This document shows, piece by piece, positions 9,238-16,528 of a stretch of DNA of 64,000 nt; position 1 is the first letter of the stretch; every line of letters starts with the position of its first letter. A model generated the notes under the pieces. That model saw only the letters and a program-made list of their open reading frames with translations. It made no database searches and was not told where the DNA came from. Where the stretch lies: positions 62,001 through 126,000 of the forward strand of contig JAJPJB010000003.1 in the NCBI GenBank assembly GCA_021324465.1, in the 5' to 3' direction. This DNA comes from Hyphomicrobiaceae bacterium. Lineage in GTDB: Bacteria > Pseudomonadota > Alphaproteobacteria > Rhizobiales > Xanthobacteraceae. The translations under genes and the position numbers were made by a program.

Positions 9238-10116
9238 ATGCGCCGCTCCATTGCCTGGTCGAAGACCCTGACATTCTTCGAGGATGACTGGCACGAGGGC
9301 AATGTGCCGATCATGGGTCCGCGCACCCACGGCGCCTGGCTTGGGACATCGGTCTTTGACGGTGCTCGCGCCTTTGAAGGGGTAACGCCTGACCTTGATC
9401 TGCATTGCGCGCGCGTCAATGTCTCCGCCAAGGCGATGTGCTTGAAGCCGATCGTGTCGCAGGACGCCTGGATGGCGCTGGTGCGCGAAGGCCTCAAGCG
9501 CTTCGATCGCGACGCCGAATTATACATTCGTCCCATGTATTGGGCTGAAGCGGGCGCTCCGGGCGGCGTGCGGCCCGATCCGGAATCGACCAATTGGTGC
9601 CTCACGATCTACGCTGCACCGTTTCCGAAACCGGCCGGTACCGCGATCACGCTGTCGCAATACCGGCGGCCGACGCGCGAATGCGCCCCGGTTGAGGCCA
9701 AAGCGGGGTGTCTTTATCCCAACAATGCACGCGCCCTGATCGAAGCGCGCGAGCGCGGCTTCGATAATTGCCTCATGTGCGATATGCTCGGCAATGTCGC
9801 CGAACTCGGTACCGCCAATATTTTTATGGCCAAGGACGGCGTCGTCTTCACGCCCGAAGCGAACGGTACCTATCTCGCCGGTATTACCCGCAAGCGGGTA
9901 ATTGCGCTGCTGCGCGAGGTAGGCTGCACCGTGGTGGAGACCACGTTGCGCTATTCCGATTTCGAGAATGCCGATGAGATATTTTCGACCGGCAATTACA
10001 CCAAAGTGTCGCCGATCACCCGTATCGACGCGCGGCCCCTGCAACCGGGCCCGTTCTATCGCAAGGCGCGCGAGCTCTACTGGAAGTTTGCACATTCGAG
10101 CCTCGCCTATGCCTGA
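9238..10116 (+). CDS. Class IV aminotransferase (branched-chain aminotransferase-like)
   Basis: A 292-residue fold-type IV PLP enzyme. The ATG chosen has GGAGG 6-7 bases upstream; an earlier TTG is in frame but has no such site. Lys155 in VEAKAGCLYPNNARAL is the PLP lysine and Glu189 (NVAELGTANIF) the cofactor-ring glutamate. Met-Gly-Pro...Gly-Thr-Ser-Val-Phe-Asp-Gly-Ala-Arg is the family N-terminal motif. It probably transfers the amino group between 2-oxoglutarate and branched-chain or related 2-oxoacids in the cytoplasm. A D-amino-acid or 4-amino-4-deoxychorismate type specificity is less likely but not excluded. Confidence 0.85.
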   Translation: MRRSIAWSKTLTFFEDDWHEGNVPIMGPRTHGAWLGTSVFDGARAFEGVTPDLDLHCARVNVSAKAMCLKPIVSQDAWMALVREGLKRFDRDAELYIRPMYWAEAGAPGGVRPDPESTNWCLTIYAAPFPKPAGTAITLSQYRRPTRECAPVEAKAGCLYPNNARALIEARERGFDNCLMCDMLGNVAELGTANIFMAKDGVVFTPEANGTYLAGITRKRVIALLREVGCTVVETTLRYSDFENADEIFSTGNYTKVSPITRIDARPLQPGPFYRKARELYWKFAHSSLAYA

Positions 10117-10195
10117 GGGGAGAGGTACGGAGGCGCTTGCCCCCACGATCCAAGCTTGACCCAAATGTCGGTTCCGCGGTGGGCTGCGGATGTAA

Positions 10196-10220
10196 GTCGG
10201 ATGTCGGGAGGTCGGATGTC
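10196..10220. repeat. Tandem-spaced direct repeat GTCGGATGTC
   Basis: The decamer GTCGGATGTC occurs at 10196-10205 and 10211-10220, 15 bases apart, with a partial third copy (GCGGATGTA) at 10186-10194. It lies in the 195-base gap upstream of the flavin monooxygenase, about 92 bases before its start codon. The regular spacing suggests either a regulator binding site or slippage. Confidence 0.4.
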
Positions 10221-10311
10221 TAGCTGTTTAAGCACGCCCCGGTCGCCGCGCTGACGCACTTTTTTCCTGGGGGGAAGCTGGTGTAGCCTAGCGGCAGCGG
10301 GAAAGGCGCCC

Positions 10312-12090
10312 ATGCTGGCTCCGACAGAATCGTTGATGACGCTCGCGGAGCGTTGGCTCACGCAATTCGAGAAGGCTCTCAGCGAGTCCGACGACGCTCT
10401 GCTTAAAGCGCTGTTTCATGTCGACAGTCACTGGCGCGATGTCTTGGCGCTGACTTGGCACATCACAACAATCAACGGCATGGACGCGATTCTCAGCGCG
10501 CTGAGAAAGCACGGTCAGCGCACGCGGCCGGGTCGCTTCAGGATACCGCTGGATCGCGCCGCGCCACGTCATGTGACGCGCGCAGGCGCCGAGGCGCTCG
10601 AGGCGATCTTCACGTTCGAAACGGCGCAAGGTCGGTGCAGCGGTGTGCTGCGGCTTCGTGCTGATGCCGACCGCGGCGACGCATTGAAAGCTTGGACGTT
10701 GCTCACGGCGCGCGACGAGATCAAGGGGCACGAGGAGCGCATTGAGCGATCGCGCGCGGAGGGCAAGGTCTATTCACGCGACTTTCGCGGGCCTAATTGG
10801 CTTGATCTGCGCAAGGCTGCCGCTGAATACGCCGATCGCGATCCCGCCGTGCTCGTCGTCGGTGGCGGCCAGGCCGGGCTTTCGATCGCCGCGCGCCTCA
10901 CTCAATTGGGCGTCGATACGCTGATCGTCGATCGCGAACAGCGCATCGGCGACAACTGGCGTAACCGTTATCACGCGCTCGTTCTGCACAATCAGGTGCA
11001 TGTCAATCATCTGCCTTATATGCGCTTTCCGCCGACGTGGCCGACCTATATTCCGAAAGACAAGATCGCCGGCTGGTTCGAAGCCTATGTAGAGAGCATG
11101 GAGCTCAACTACTGGACGGCTACCGAATTTGCGGGCGGCAGCTACGACGCGAAAGCAGAGCGATGGTCGGTTGAACTGCGGCGTGCCGATGGCAAAAAGC
11201 GCGAAATGCACCCGCGGCACATCGTTATGGCGACCGGAGTAAGTGGCATTCCAAATCTTCCAGATATCCCGACATTGCGCAATTTCGCCGGAACGGTTCT
11301 GCATTCCAGCCAATACAGCGACGGCGAGGCTTGGCCGGGCAAGAACGCCCTGGTCATTGGATCGGGCAATAGCGGCCACGATATCGCGCAAGACCTGCAT
11401 TCGGCGGGTGCTAAGGTCACGCTTGTTCAGCGCAGCTCGACCTTGATCGTCAATGTGGAGCCGAGCGCGCAATTGCCGTACGCGCTGTACGACGAGGGGC
11501 CTTCGCTGGAGGACTGCGATCTCATCACGACATCCATTCCGCTGTCTCTTGCGAAGAAGAGTCACATCCTGCTCACCGAAAAGGCGAGGAATCTCGACAA
11601 GGACCTGCTCGCCGCGCTCGAGCGCAGGGGATTCAAGCTCGACTTCGGCGAAGACGGGACCGGCTGGCAGTTCAAATATCTCACGCGCGGCGGCGGCTAT
11701 TATTTCAATGTCGGTTGCTCCGACTTGATCGTGAAAGGCGAGATTGGGCTGGCGCAATTTTCCGACATCGAGTCTTTCGTGCCTGAAGGAGCGCGTATGC
11801 GCGACGGCGAAACGCTTGCCGCTGATCTGATCATTCTGGCGACCGGCTACAAGGGGCAGGAACATCTGGTGCGCAAACTCTTTGGCGAAGAAGTCGCCGC
11901 TCGCATCGGTCCGATCTGGGGATTTGGCGACGGTGAGGAGTTGCGCAATATGTTTACGCGCACGGCGCAGCCTGGACTCTGGTTCATTGCCGGCAGCTTC
12001 GCCCAATGCCGAATCTACTCGAAATATCTCGCCCTGCAGATCAAGGCTTGCGAGATTGGCCTGCTAAGCTCAGGTAAACAAAGCCTGTAA
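10312..12090 (+). CDS. Flavin-containing (class B) monooxygenase with N-terminal SnoaL-like domain
   Basis: A 592-residue protein. Residues about 10-150 resemble a SnoaL/NTF2-like domain. From about residue 180 there is an FAD-binding Rossmann motif (VVGGGQAGLSIAARL), then the NADPH-binding motif (VIGSGNSGHDIAQDL, about residue 350) and a late ATGYKG motif. This order is that of class B flavoprotein monooxygenases (FMO, YUC and Baeyer-Villiger types). It would insert oxygen into a small ketone, amine or acid in the cytoplasm. An NTF2-like domain before the FMO is a recognised variant in alphaproteobacteria. Substrate unknown. Confidence 0.85.
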   Translation: MLAPTESLMTLAERWLTQFEKALSESDDALLKALFHVDSHWRDVLALTWHITTINGMDAILSALRKHGQRTRPGRFRIPLDRAAPRHVTRAGAEALEAIFTFETAQGRCSGVLRLRADADRGDALKAWTLLTARDEIKGHEERIERSRAEGKVYSRDFRGPNWLDLRKAAAEYADRDPAVLVVGGGQAGLSIAARLTQLGVDTLIVDREQRIGDNWRNRYHALVLHNQVHVNHLPYMRFPPTWPTYIPKDKIAGWFEAYVESMELNYWTATEFAGGSYDAKAERWSVELRRADGKKREMHPRHIVMATGVSGIPNLPDIPTLRNFAGTVLHSSQYSDGEAWPGKNALVIGSGNSGHDIAQDLHSAGAKVTLVQRSSTLIVNVEPSAQLPYALYDEGPSLEDCDLITTSIPLSLAKKSHILLTEKARNLDKDLLAALERRGFKLDFGEDGTGWQFKYLTRGGGYYFNVGCSDLIVKGEIGLAQFSDIESFVPEGARMRDGETLAADLIILATGYKGQEHLVRKLFGEEVAARIGPIWGFGDGEELRNMFTRTAQPGLWFIAGSFAQCRIYSKYLALQIKACEIGLLSSGKQSL

Positions 12091-12179
12091 AATTGAACGT
12101 CCGCCTCGGGTCATGCGCACTGATGTCGCGTGATGCAGAGAGGGCAATTGGGGAAAACGGCTCTGCATATGCAGGCGTC

Positions 12180-13856
12180 TCAATAATTGGTCTTGTCGAT
12201 CCCGGGCACGGTGAGAAGCGAGGTGATCGAGCGGCCGCGAATGTCGTAGACGCGCGCATAGATCACGCCATCGCGGACGATATCGAACAGCACCGGCGCG
12301 TCGAGCTTGGCGCAATAGAATTCGCCGAGCACCATCGCGAAATCGGCGCCTTTCGGATCCCAGGCCAGGTTGAATTGCGGACCAAGGGCGACGGTGACCG
12401 GCGGATGTGGGCCGCAGACCGCGATGGTCCATTGCCCATGCGTCGGCTGCTGATGATTTTGCGCGATGTAGTCGAGGAGCCGCGCCGACGCCTGCTTCAG
12501 CGACAGGCCCCAATAATCGAGCATGAAATTTTGGCGGGCGCCGCGCACGCCGCCGGCGACATGGTTGTAGTCGGTATATTCGTAGGGATGCAGCCGAACC
12601 ATGTCGACGACCGGCGAGGCCACACCGGGGAAGAGAACCAGGACGCACGCGACCATGGTACTTCGCCCGTAAACCTGCAGACGCCTGGCGATCCAGGCTG
12701 CGGCAACGCCGGCGAGCGCAGCGAAGGGTGGCAGCACAAAGACGATATGGCGGATCCCGTTGTAGACGACCGGTCGCGTCATCACCGCGATGAGAATTGG
12801 CAGCGTCGCCGCAAGTGCCACTGAGCAAAAGGCGGCGCGACGGCCAGCTTCACCGCCCTTGCCTTTGCCGCCTCTTGCCGCAAACACAAGAGCGCCGATC
12901 ACCCCGCAGATGCCCAGACTGAGCATCAACTCCGGAATCTGGAGCGCAAACAGCGTGGGCACATAGCTGCGCGGCATCTCGTCGACCGGGATTAACTGCC
13001 CGTCGAAAAGCTCGCGCCAGGGCTTTTCGAAAATGCTCGAGAAATACTCGACCGCGCGCAGCGGATTGAGCGGCGACACGACGCTCCACGGCCAGACCAG
13101 CCCCATGAGCAAATAGGCAAGCAGCGCGGCCGGAACGAAAGGGACAAGAAAGCGTGCGCACTCGGCTAAAGCTATCTTGCGGCCGAATTCGCGCGATCGA
13201 ATGGCGATCAGAAGCGGCAGCGGCAGCAACGCCTCCATGACGGCGAAGCCGCCGAGGATGCGTGCGCCGACCGAAAGCCCTAGGCCGATGCCGCAGAGCG
13301 CGATGGTCGGCGGCGTGGCGCGCGGATATTCCTCGAAGGCGCGTACCAGACCGAGCAGAGCGATCACCATCACGGCGGCGAAAGGACCATCCTTGGCATT
13401 GATGAACATGTGCCCGTAATAGAGTGGACATACGGCGAGCAGTACGAGTGCAACAAGACCGGCAAACGGTCCGCCCAGCCGTCGGCCGAGCCGCCAGGTC
13501 GCAAACAAGCCGACAATGCCGATGAGTGCGCCGACCAGCCGCCGTGTTTCGAACAGGCCAAAGGGCAGTGCCTTGGCGGCGAGCGTGGCGATCATGTCGA
13601 AGCCGCCACCGTACATGTAGAGATTGACGAACGACAGCGCCCGCTGATCGGTAAAGCCGGACCGATAGAGCGAGATCAGGAGAGCGCCATATTGGGAATG
13701 CGTGTAGTCATCCCAGCCGAGCCCGTAATCGCGGAAGGTCGCGAGCGCGATTGCGGTGACGAGCGCCAAAACGCAGACGGCGAGCCCGTCCAGCATGCGC
13801 GCCGCAGGAATGGTTTTCGACTTTAGTGGGAACGTGTCGGCGATAGCTTGCTGCAC
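12180..13856 (-). CDS. Glycosyltransferase family 39/ArnT-like membrane protein
   Basis: A 558-residue polytopic membrane protein with about 10-12 hydrophobic helices in residues 20-440 and a soluble C-terminal domain of about 110 residues. The acidic loop after helix 1 (GLGWDDYTHSQYG) is the position where PMT/ArnT-type transferases carry catalytic acidic residues for using polyprenyl-phosphate sugars. It may add a sugar to a lipid or envelope glycan on the periplasmic face. The start is GTG with a weak ribosome-binding site; Met21 is an alternative. No sugar-synthesis genes adjoin it. Confidence 0.75.
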   Translation of the reverse strand: MQQAIADTFPLKSKTIPAARMLDGLAVCVLALVTAIALATFRDYGLGWDDYTHSQYGALLISLYRSGFTDQRALSFVNLYMYGGGFDMIATLAAKALPFGLFETRRLVGALIGIVGLFATWRLGRRLGGPFAGLVALVLLAVCPLYYGHMFINAKDGPFAAVMVIALLGLVRAFEEYPRATPPTIALCGIGLGLSVGARILGGFAVMEALLPLPLLIAIRSREFGRKIALAECARFLVPFVPAALLAYLLMGLVWPWSVVSPLNPLRAVEYFSSIFEKPWRELFDGQLIPVDEMPRSYVPTLFALQIPELMLSLGICGVIGALVFAARGGKGKGGEAGRRAAFCSVALAATLPILIAVMTRPVVYNGIRHIVFVLPPFAALAGVAAAWIARRLQVYGRSTMVACVLVLFPGVASPVVDMVRLHPYEYTDYNHVAGGVRGARQNFMLDYWGLSLKQASARLLDYIAQNHQQPTHGQWTIAVCGPHPPVTVALGPQFNLAWDPKGADFAMVLGEFYCAKLDAPVLFDIVRDGVIYARVYDIRGRSITSLLTVPGIDKTNY

Positions 13857-13988
13857 AAATCAGCTCAGGTTCAGATGCGCGCAATATTGTTCATGGGACG
13901 CGATTCCACGGAGCACAATGCGTCAAATCAGCAGTCTGCTGCACCGACCTTGCCGTCCGCGTGTGCACCGCGCCTTGCGTCCATGGCA

Positions 13989-14013
13989 AAAGCGGGGCCG
14001 CAGGCCCCGCTTT
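13989..14013 (-). terminator. Intrinsic terminator of sodB
   Basis: A perfect 11-base-pair stem (AAAGCGGGGCC / GGCCCCGCTTT) with a 3-base loop lies 41 bases past the sodB stop. The A/T ends make it usable in either direction, so it may also stop antisense transcription. Confidence 0.85.
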
Positions 14014-14054
14014 CCGCGATCGCGCGCCGCAATAGCCGCGCCTTTCGCGCGCAA

Positions 14055-14657
14055 CTACTTCATCGCGGCTTCGTACATTTCCTCGACATAAGTCCAATTC
14101 ACAAGGTGATCGAGGAACGCCTTCAGGTAATCCGGGCGGCGATTGCGGTAATCGATATAGTAGGAATGCTCCCAGACATCGCAGCCGAGGATCGGCTTGG
14201 CGCCGTGCACGAGTGGGTTTTCGCCGTTGGGCGTTTTCATGATGGTGAGCTTGCCGTCCTTGACCGCGAGCCAAGCCCAGCCGGAGCCGAATTGGGTGAC
14301 GCCGGCCTGCGTGAAGTCTTCTTTGAATTTGGCGATCGGGCCGATGTCGGAGACGATCTGCTTCTCGAGCTTGCCGGGAAGCTTGTCACCGCCGCCGCCC
14401 TTCTTCATCCATTTCCAGAAATGGATGTGATTGTAGTGCTGTCCGGCATTGTTGAAGAGGCCCGGATTCTTCCCGAAGGTGCCTTTGACAACCTCCTCGA
14501 CCGGCTTGTTTTCCCACTCCGTGCCTTTGGCAAGATTGTTGCCCGTCGTCACATAGGCTTGGTGATGCTTGTCGTGATGAAATTCGAGCGTCTCGCGCGA
14601 CATGTGTGGGGCGAGAGCATCATACGGATAGGGAAGCTCAGGCAGGGTGAATGCCAT
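14055..14657 (-). CDS. sodB: Superoxide dismutase [Fe/Mn]
   Basis: A 200-residue Fe/Mn superoxide dismutase starting MAFTLPELPY. Metal ligands are visible at His27, His77, Asp160 and His164 (DVWEHSYYIDY). It converts superoxide to oxygen and hydrogen peroxide; most alphaproteobacterial proteins of this type use iron (cambialistic forms exist). GAGGAG lies about 7 bases before this ATG. The reading frame is open for a further 109 codons upstream, but that part has no homologous features. It is followed by a clear terminator and is probably monocistronic. Confidence 0.96.
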   Translation of the reverse strand: MAFTLPELPYPYDALAPHMSRETLEFHHDKHHQAYVTTGNNLAKGTEWENKPVEEVVKGTFGKNPGLFNNAGQHYNHIHFWKWMKKGGGGDKLPGKLEKQIVSDIGPIAKFKEDFTQAGVTQFGSGWAWLAVKDGKLTIMKTPNGENPLVHGAKPILGCDVWEHSYYIDYRNRRPDYLKAFLDHLVNWTYVEEMYEAAMK

Positions 14658-14889
14658 TGGTCGACTCCTCAATGTGAAACCTGGGACGAGGGATATCGTG
14701 CCGGTGAAACCGCGTGGGAAAGAGAATGGTTCCTCAAGACAGATAGGGGCCATAGATAGGGCCAAGACAGGGGTTCGGCAACGCCCCGTTCCGTTAACGA
14801 GACGGCCGCATGGCGCCTTGATGACGGATAATAATCCTTGCGCGCTGCCAGAAGCGCCTCCACAATGAGGACGAAGGCGGCCGGCACGT

Positions 14890-15795
14890 ATGAGGGCGCG
14901 GCCGATATCAGCTATGTATCTGCTTTTGTTGGTATTTGGTGCGATGCTGTGCGTGGCGGGCGTACTCTTGGCCGCCTCCGGCATATCGGTTCACGATCGC
15001 ACTTTAGATGCCTCGCTGGTGACGCCGGGCGTCGTTGGCCTAGTCGGCGGCTGCCTGCTGCTTGGTCTCGGCTTCGCCCTGCGGGTGCTCCAGCAAATTG
15101 AGCGTGCGCTTGCCGTAAGGCCGCTCTCCCGCGCGCCTCGCCCCGGTGAAATCGCGCAATTGCCTGCGCCTGAATCGTCCGGCGAAGCGGCGCGCGTTCC
15201 GCCGCCGCTGAATATCACGCGTCCGCCGCGCATGGCGAGCGTTGCCACGCCGGCAGCGGCCGCTACCGAGAAGCACACAGAAGAACTGCCGGAGAAATTT
15301 CCGAGCGTGGTGCGAAGTGCCGCCACGCAATGCTCTATCGAGCCGTCGCATGAGGTGGAGGAGAGCACGACGCCACCTCTGTTTGCGCGCAAGGGGCGCA
15401 ACGGGGCCGCCCCATTCGGGCCGCGGCTCGATATGAAGCCGCGCCTGTCGGGTGCGGCGGAGCGGCAAAAAGGTCCGGCATTCGATGCTTTATGGCCGCG
15501 CGCACCGCGGCCCGGGCGTCCAGCGGCGCAAGCGGCGGCGCCCCCGAGGCCTGAACCAGCTGCTCCGCAGCCTCAGCGGACGCCCATCGAAGATCCCGCG
15601 TCCGAAGCGGCATCGGTCATGGCACCGGAGGAGGTCGCCACCCCGCTCTCGATCCTCAAATCGGGCGTTGTCGATGGAATGGCCTACACGTTGTATTCGG
15701 ACGGTTCCATAGAAGCGCAATTGCCGCAAGGCACACTCCGCTTCGGCTCAATCGCCGAGTTGCGCGTGCATATCGAGCAGGACTCGCAGCACTAG
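14890..15795 (+). CDS. Membrane-anchored proline/alanine-rich hypothetical protein
   Basis: A 301-residue protein with two N-terminal transmembrane helices (about residues 9-30 and 46-66), then a long disordered Pro/Ala-rich stretch (about 80-240). A compact C-terminal block of about 50 residues follows (ILKSGVVDGMAYTLYSDGSIEA...), which looks conserved and contains a strand-rich Tyr-Ser-Asp-Gly-Ser motif. I do not recognise the function. A start at Met9 (14914) is an alternative. It is divergent from sodB, sharing a 232-base intergenic region. Confidence 0.75.
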   Translation: MRARPISAMYLLLLVFGAMLCVAGVLLAASGISVHDRTLDASLVTPGVVGLVGGCLLLGLGFALRVLQQIERALAVRPLSRAPRPGEIAQLPAPESSGEAARVPPPLNITRPPRMASVATPAAAATEKHTEELPEKFPSVVRSAATQCSIEPSHEVEESTTPPLFARKGRNGAAPFGPRLDMKPRLSGAAERQKGPAFDALWPRAPRPGRPAAQAAAPPRPEPAAPQPQRTPIEDPASEAASVMAPEEVATPLSILKSGVVDGMAYTLYSDGSIEAQLPQGTLRFGSIAELRVHIEQDSQH

Positions 15796-16102
15796 CCCCC
15801 AAGGCTTTTGGCGAGGCATCCCCCTCGTGGGCTTTGAGCAGGCGCGCGGCCCGGGGTGATTTGCGTCCTTCCTCGCACGCAAAGGCGAATATTTGCGCGT
15901 CGGCCAACAGTTAACAATGTTTTATTGCAATTACTGCATCGGACCAATATATGCTAAGTCTAGCTTGCATGTTCAACTGTGTTTCGCGAGCTGAGAAGTC
16001 GTGACTGCAGGAACTAATGGAAATGAATAGCGGACCGCGGTCGGGAGCGGGACGACGATCTGAGTGCTCACCGGATCAACAGAGATCAGAAGAGATCGGG
16101 CG
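15796..16102. promoter_or_regulatory. AT-rich leader upstream of mucR (307 bases, no gene)
   Basis: After GC-rich sequence, about 15905-15990 is distinctly AT-rich with several T-A steps (TTAACAATGTTTTATTGC and later ATATATGCTAAG). MucR/Ros proteins bind AT-rich T-A-step sites and commonly repress their own genes, so autoregulation here is likely by inference. The only other notable element is a CtrA-like box, listed separately. I see no ORF. Confidence 0.5.
15911..15925. promoter_or_regulatory. CtrA-like box (TTAA-N7-TTAT) upstream of mucR
   Basis: TTAA at 15911-15914 and TTAT at 15922-15925 are separated by 7 bases, one mismatch from the CtrA consensus TTAA-N7-TTAA. It lies within the AT-rich leader about 178 bases before the mucR start. 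Chance matches in AT-rich sequence are a real possibility. Confidence 0.3.
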
Positions 16103-16519
16103 ATGGCCGATACTTCAGGCGACAGCGTCTATATCGAACTGACTGCGGATATCGTTTCCGCCTATGTCAGCAACAATTCGGTGCCGAGCGCCGAAATTCC
16201 AAATCTGATTGGGCAGGTCTTTTCAGCCCTCAAACGCGTCTCAGGCGGCGACGTCACTGCGGCTGCGGAGCCGTTGCGACCGGCCGTTCCGATCAAGCGC
16301 TCCGTCACTCCGGAACACATTGTCTGTTTGGAGGACGGGCTGAAATTCAAGTCGCTCAAGCGCCATTTGCGAACGCGCTACAATATGACGCCAGATCAGT
16401 ATCGCGAGAAATGGGGATTGCCGCCGGACTATCCCATGGTGGCGGCCAATTACGCGCAAACGCGCTCGCGGCTTGCCAAACAAATGGGGCTCGGCCAGCA
16501 ACGGCGCCGACGCGGCTGA
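16103..16519 (+). CDS. mucR: MucR/Ros-type transcriptional regulator
   Basis: A 138-residue protein beginning MADTSGDSVY, with an earlier in-frame ATG 13 codons upstream. It has the MucR/Ros layout: an N-terminal oligomerisation region with a TADIVSAYVSNN motif, then the zinc-finger-like DNA-binding domain VCLEDG-KFKSLKRHL and MTPDQYREKWGLP. MucR proteins bind AT-rich promoters and control exopolysaccharide, motility and cell-cycle genes. Cys75, Asp78 and His88 are kept, but the fourth zinc position is Arg92 (HLRTRYN) instead of His, so metal binding is doubtful. Some rhizobial homologues also depart from the full site and still bind DNA. Confidence 0.93.
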   Translation: MADTSGDSVYIELTADIVSAYVSNNSVPSAEIPNLIGQVFSALKRVSGGDVTAAAEPLRPAVPIKRSVTPEHIVCLEDGLKFKSLKRHLRTRYNMTPDQYREKWGLPPDYPMVAANYAQTRSRLAKQMGLGQQRRRRG

Positions 16520-16528
16520 TCTGCAGGC

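Noticed and set aside
10774-12006. 410-codon open frame opposite the flavin monooxygenase
   Set aside because: Antisense to a protein with both dinucleotide-binding motifs; no protein-like features.
14658-14984. N-terminal extension of the sodB frame by 109 codons
   Set aside because: The extension has no homology features, while ATG 14657 has GAGGAG at proper spacing and gives the usual family length.
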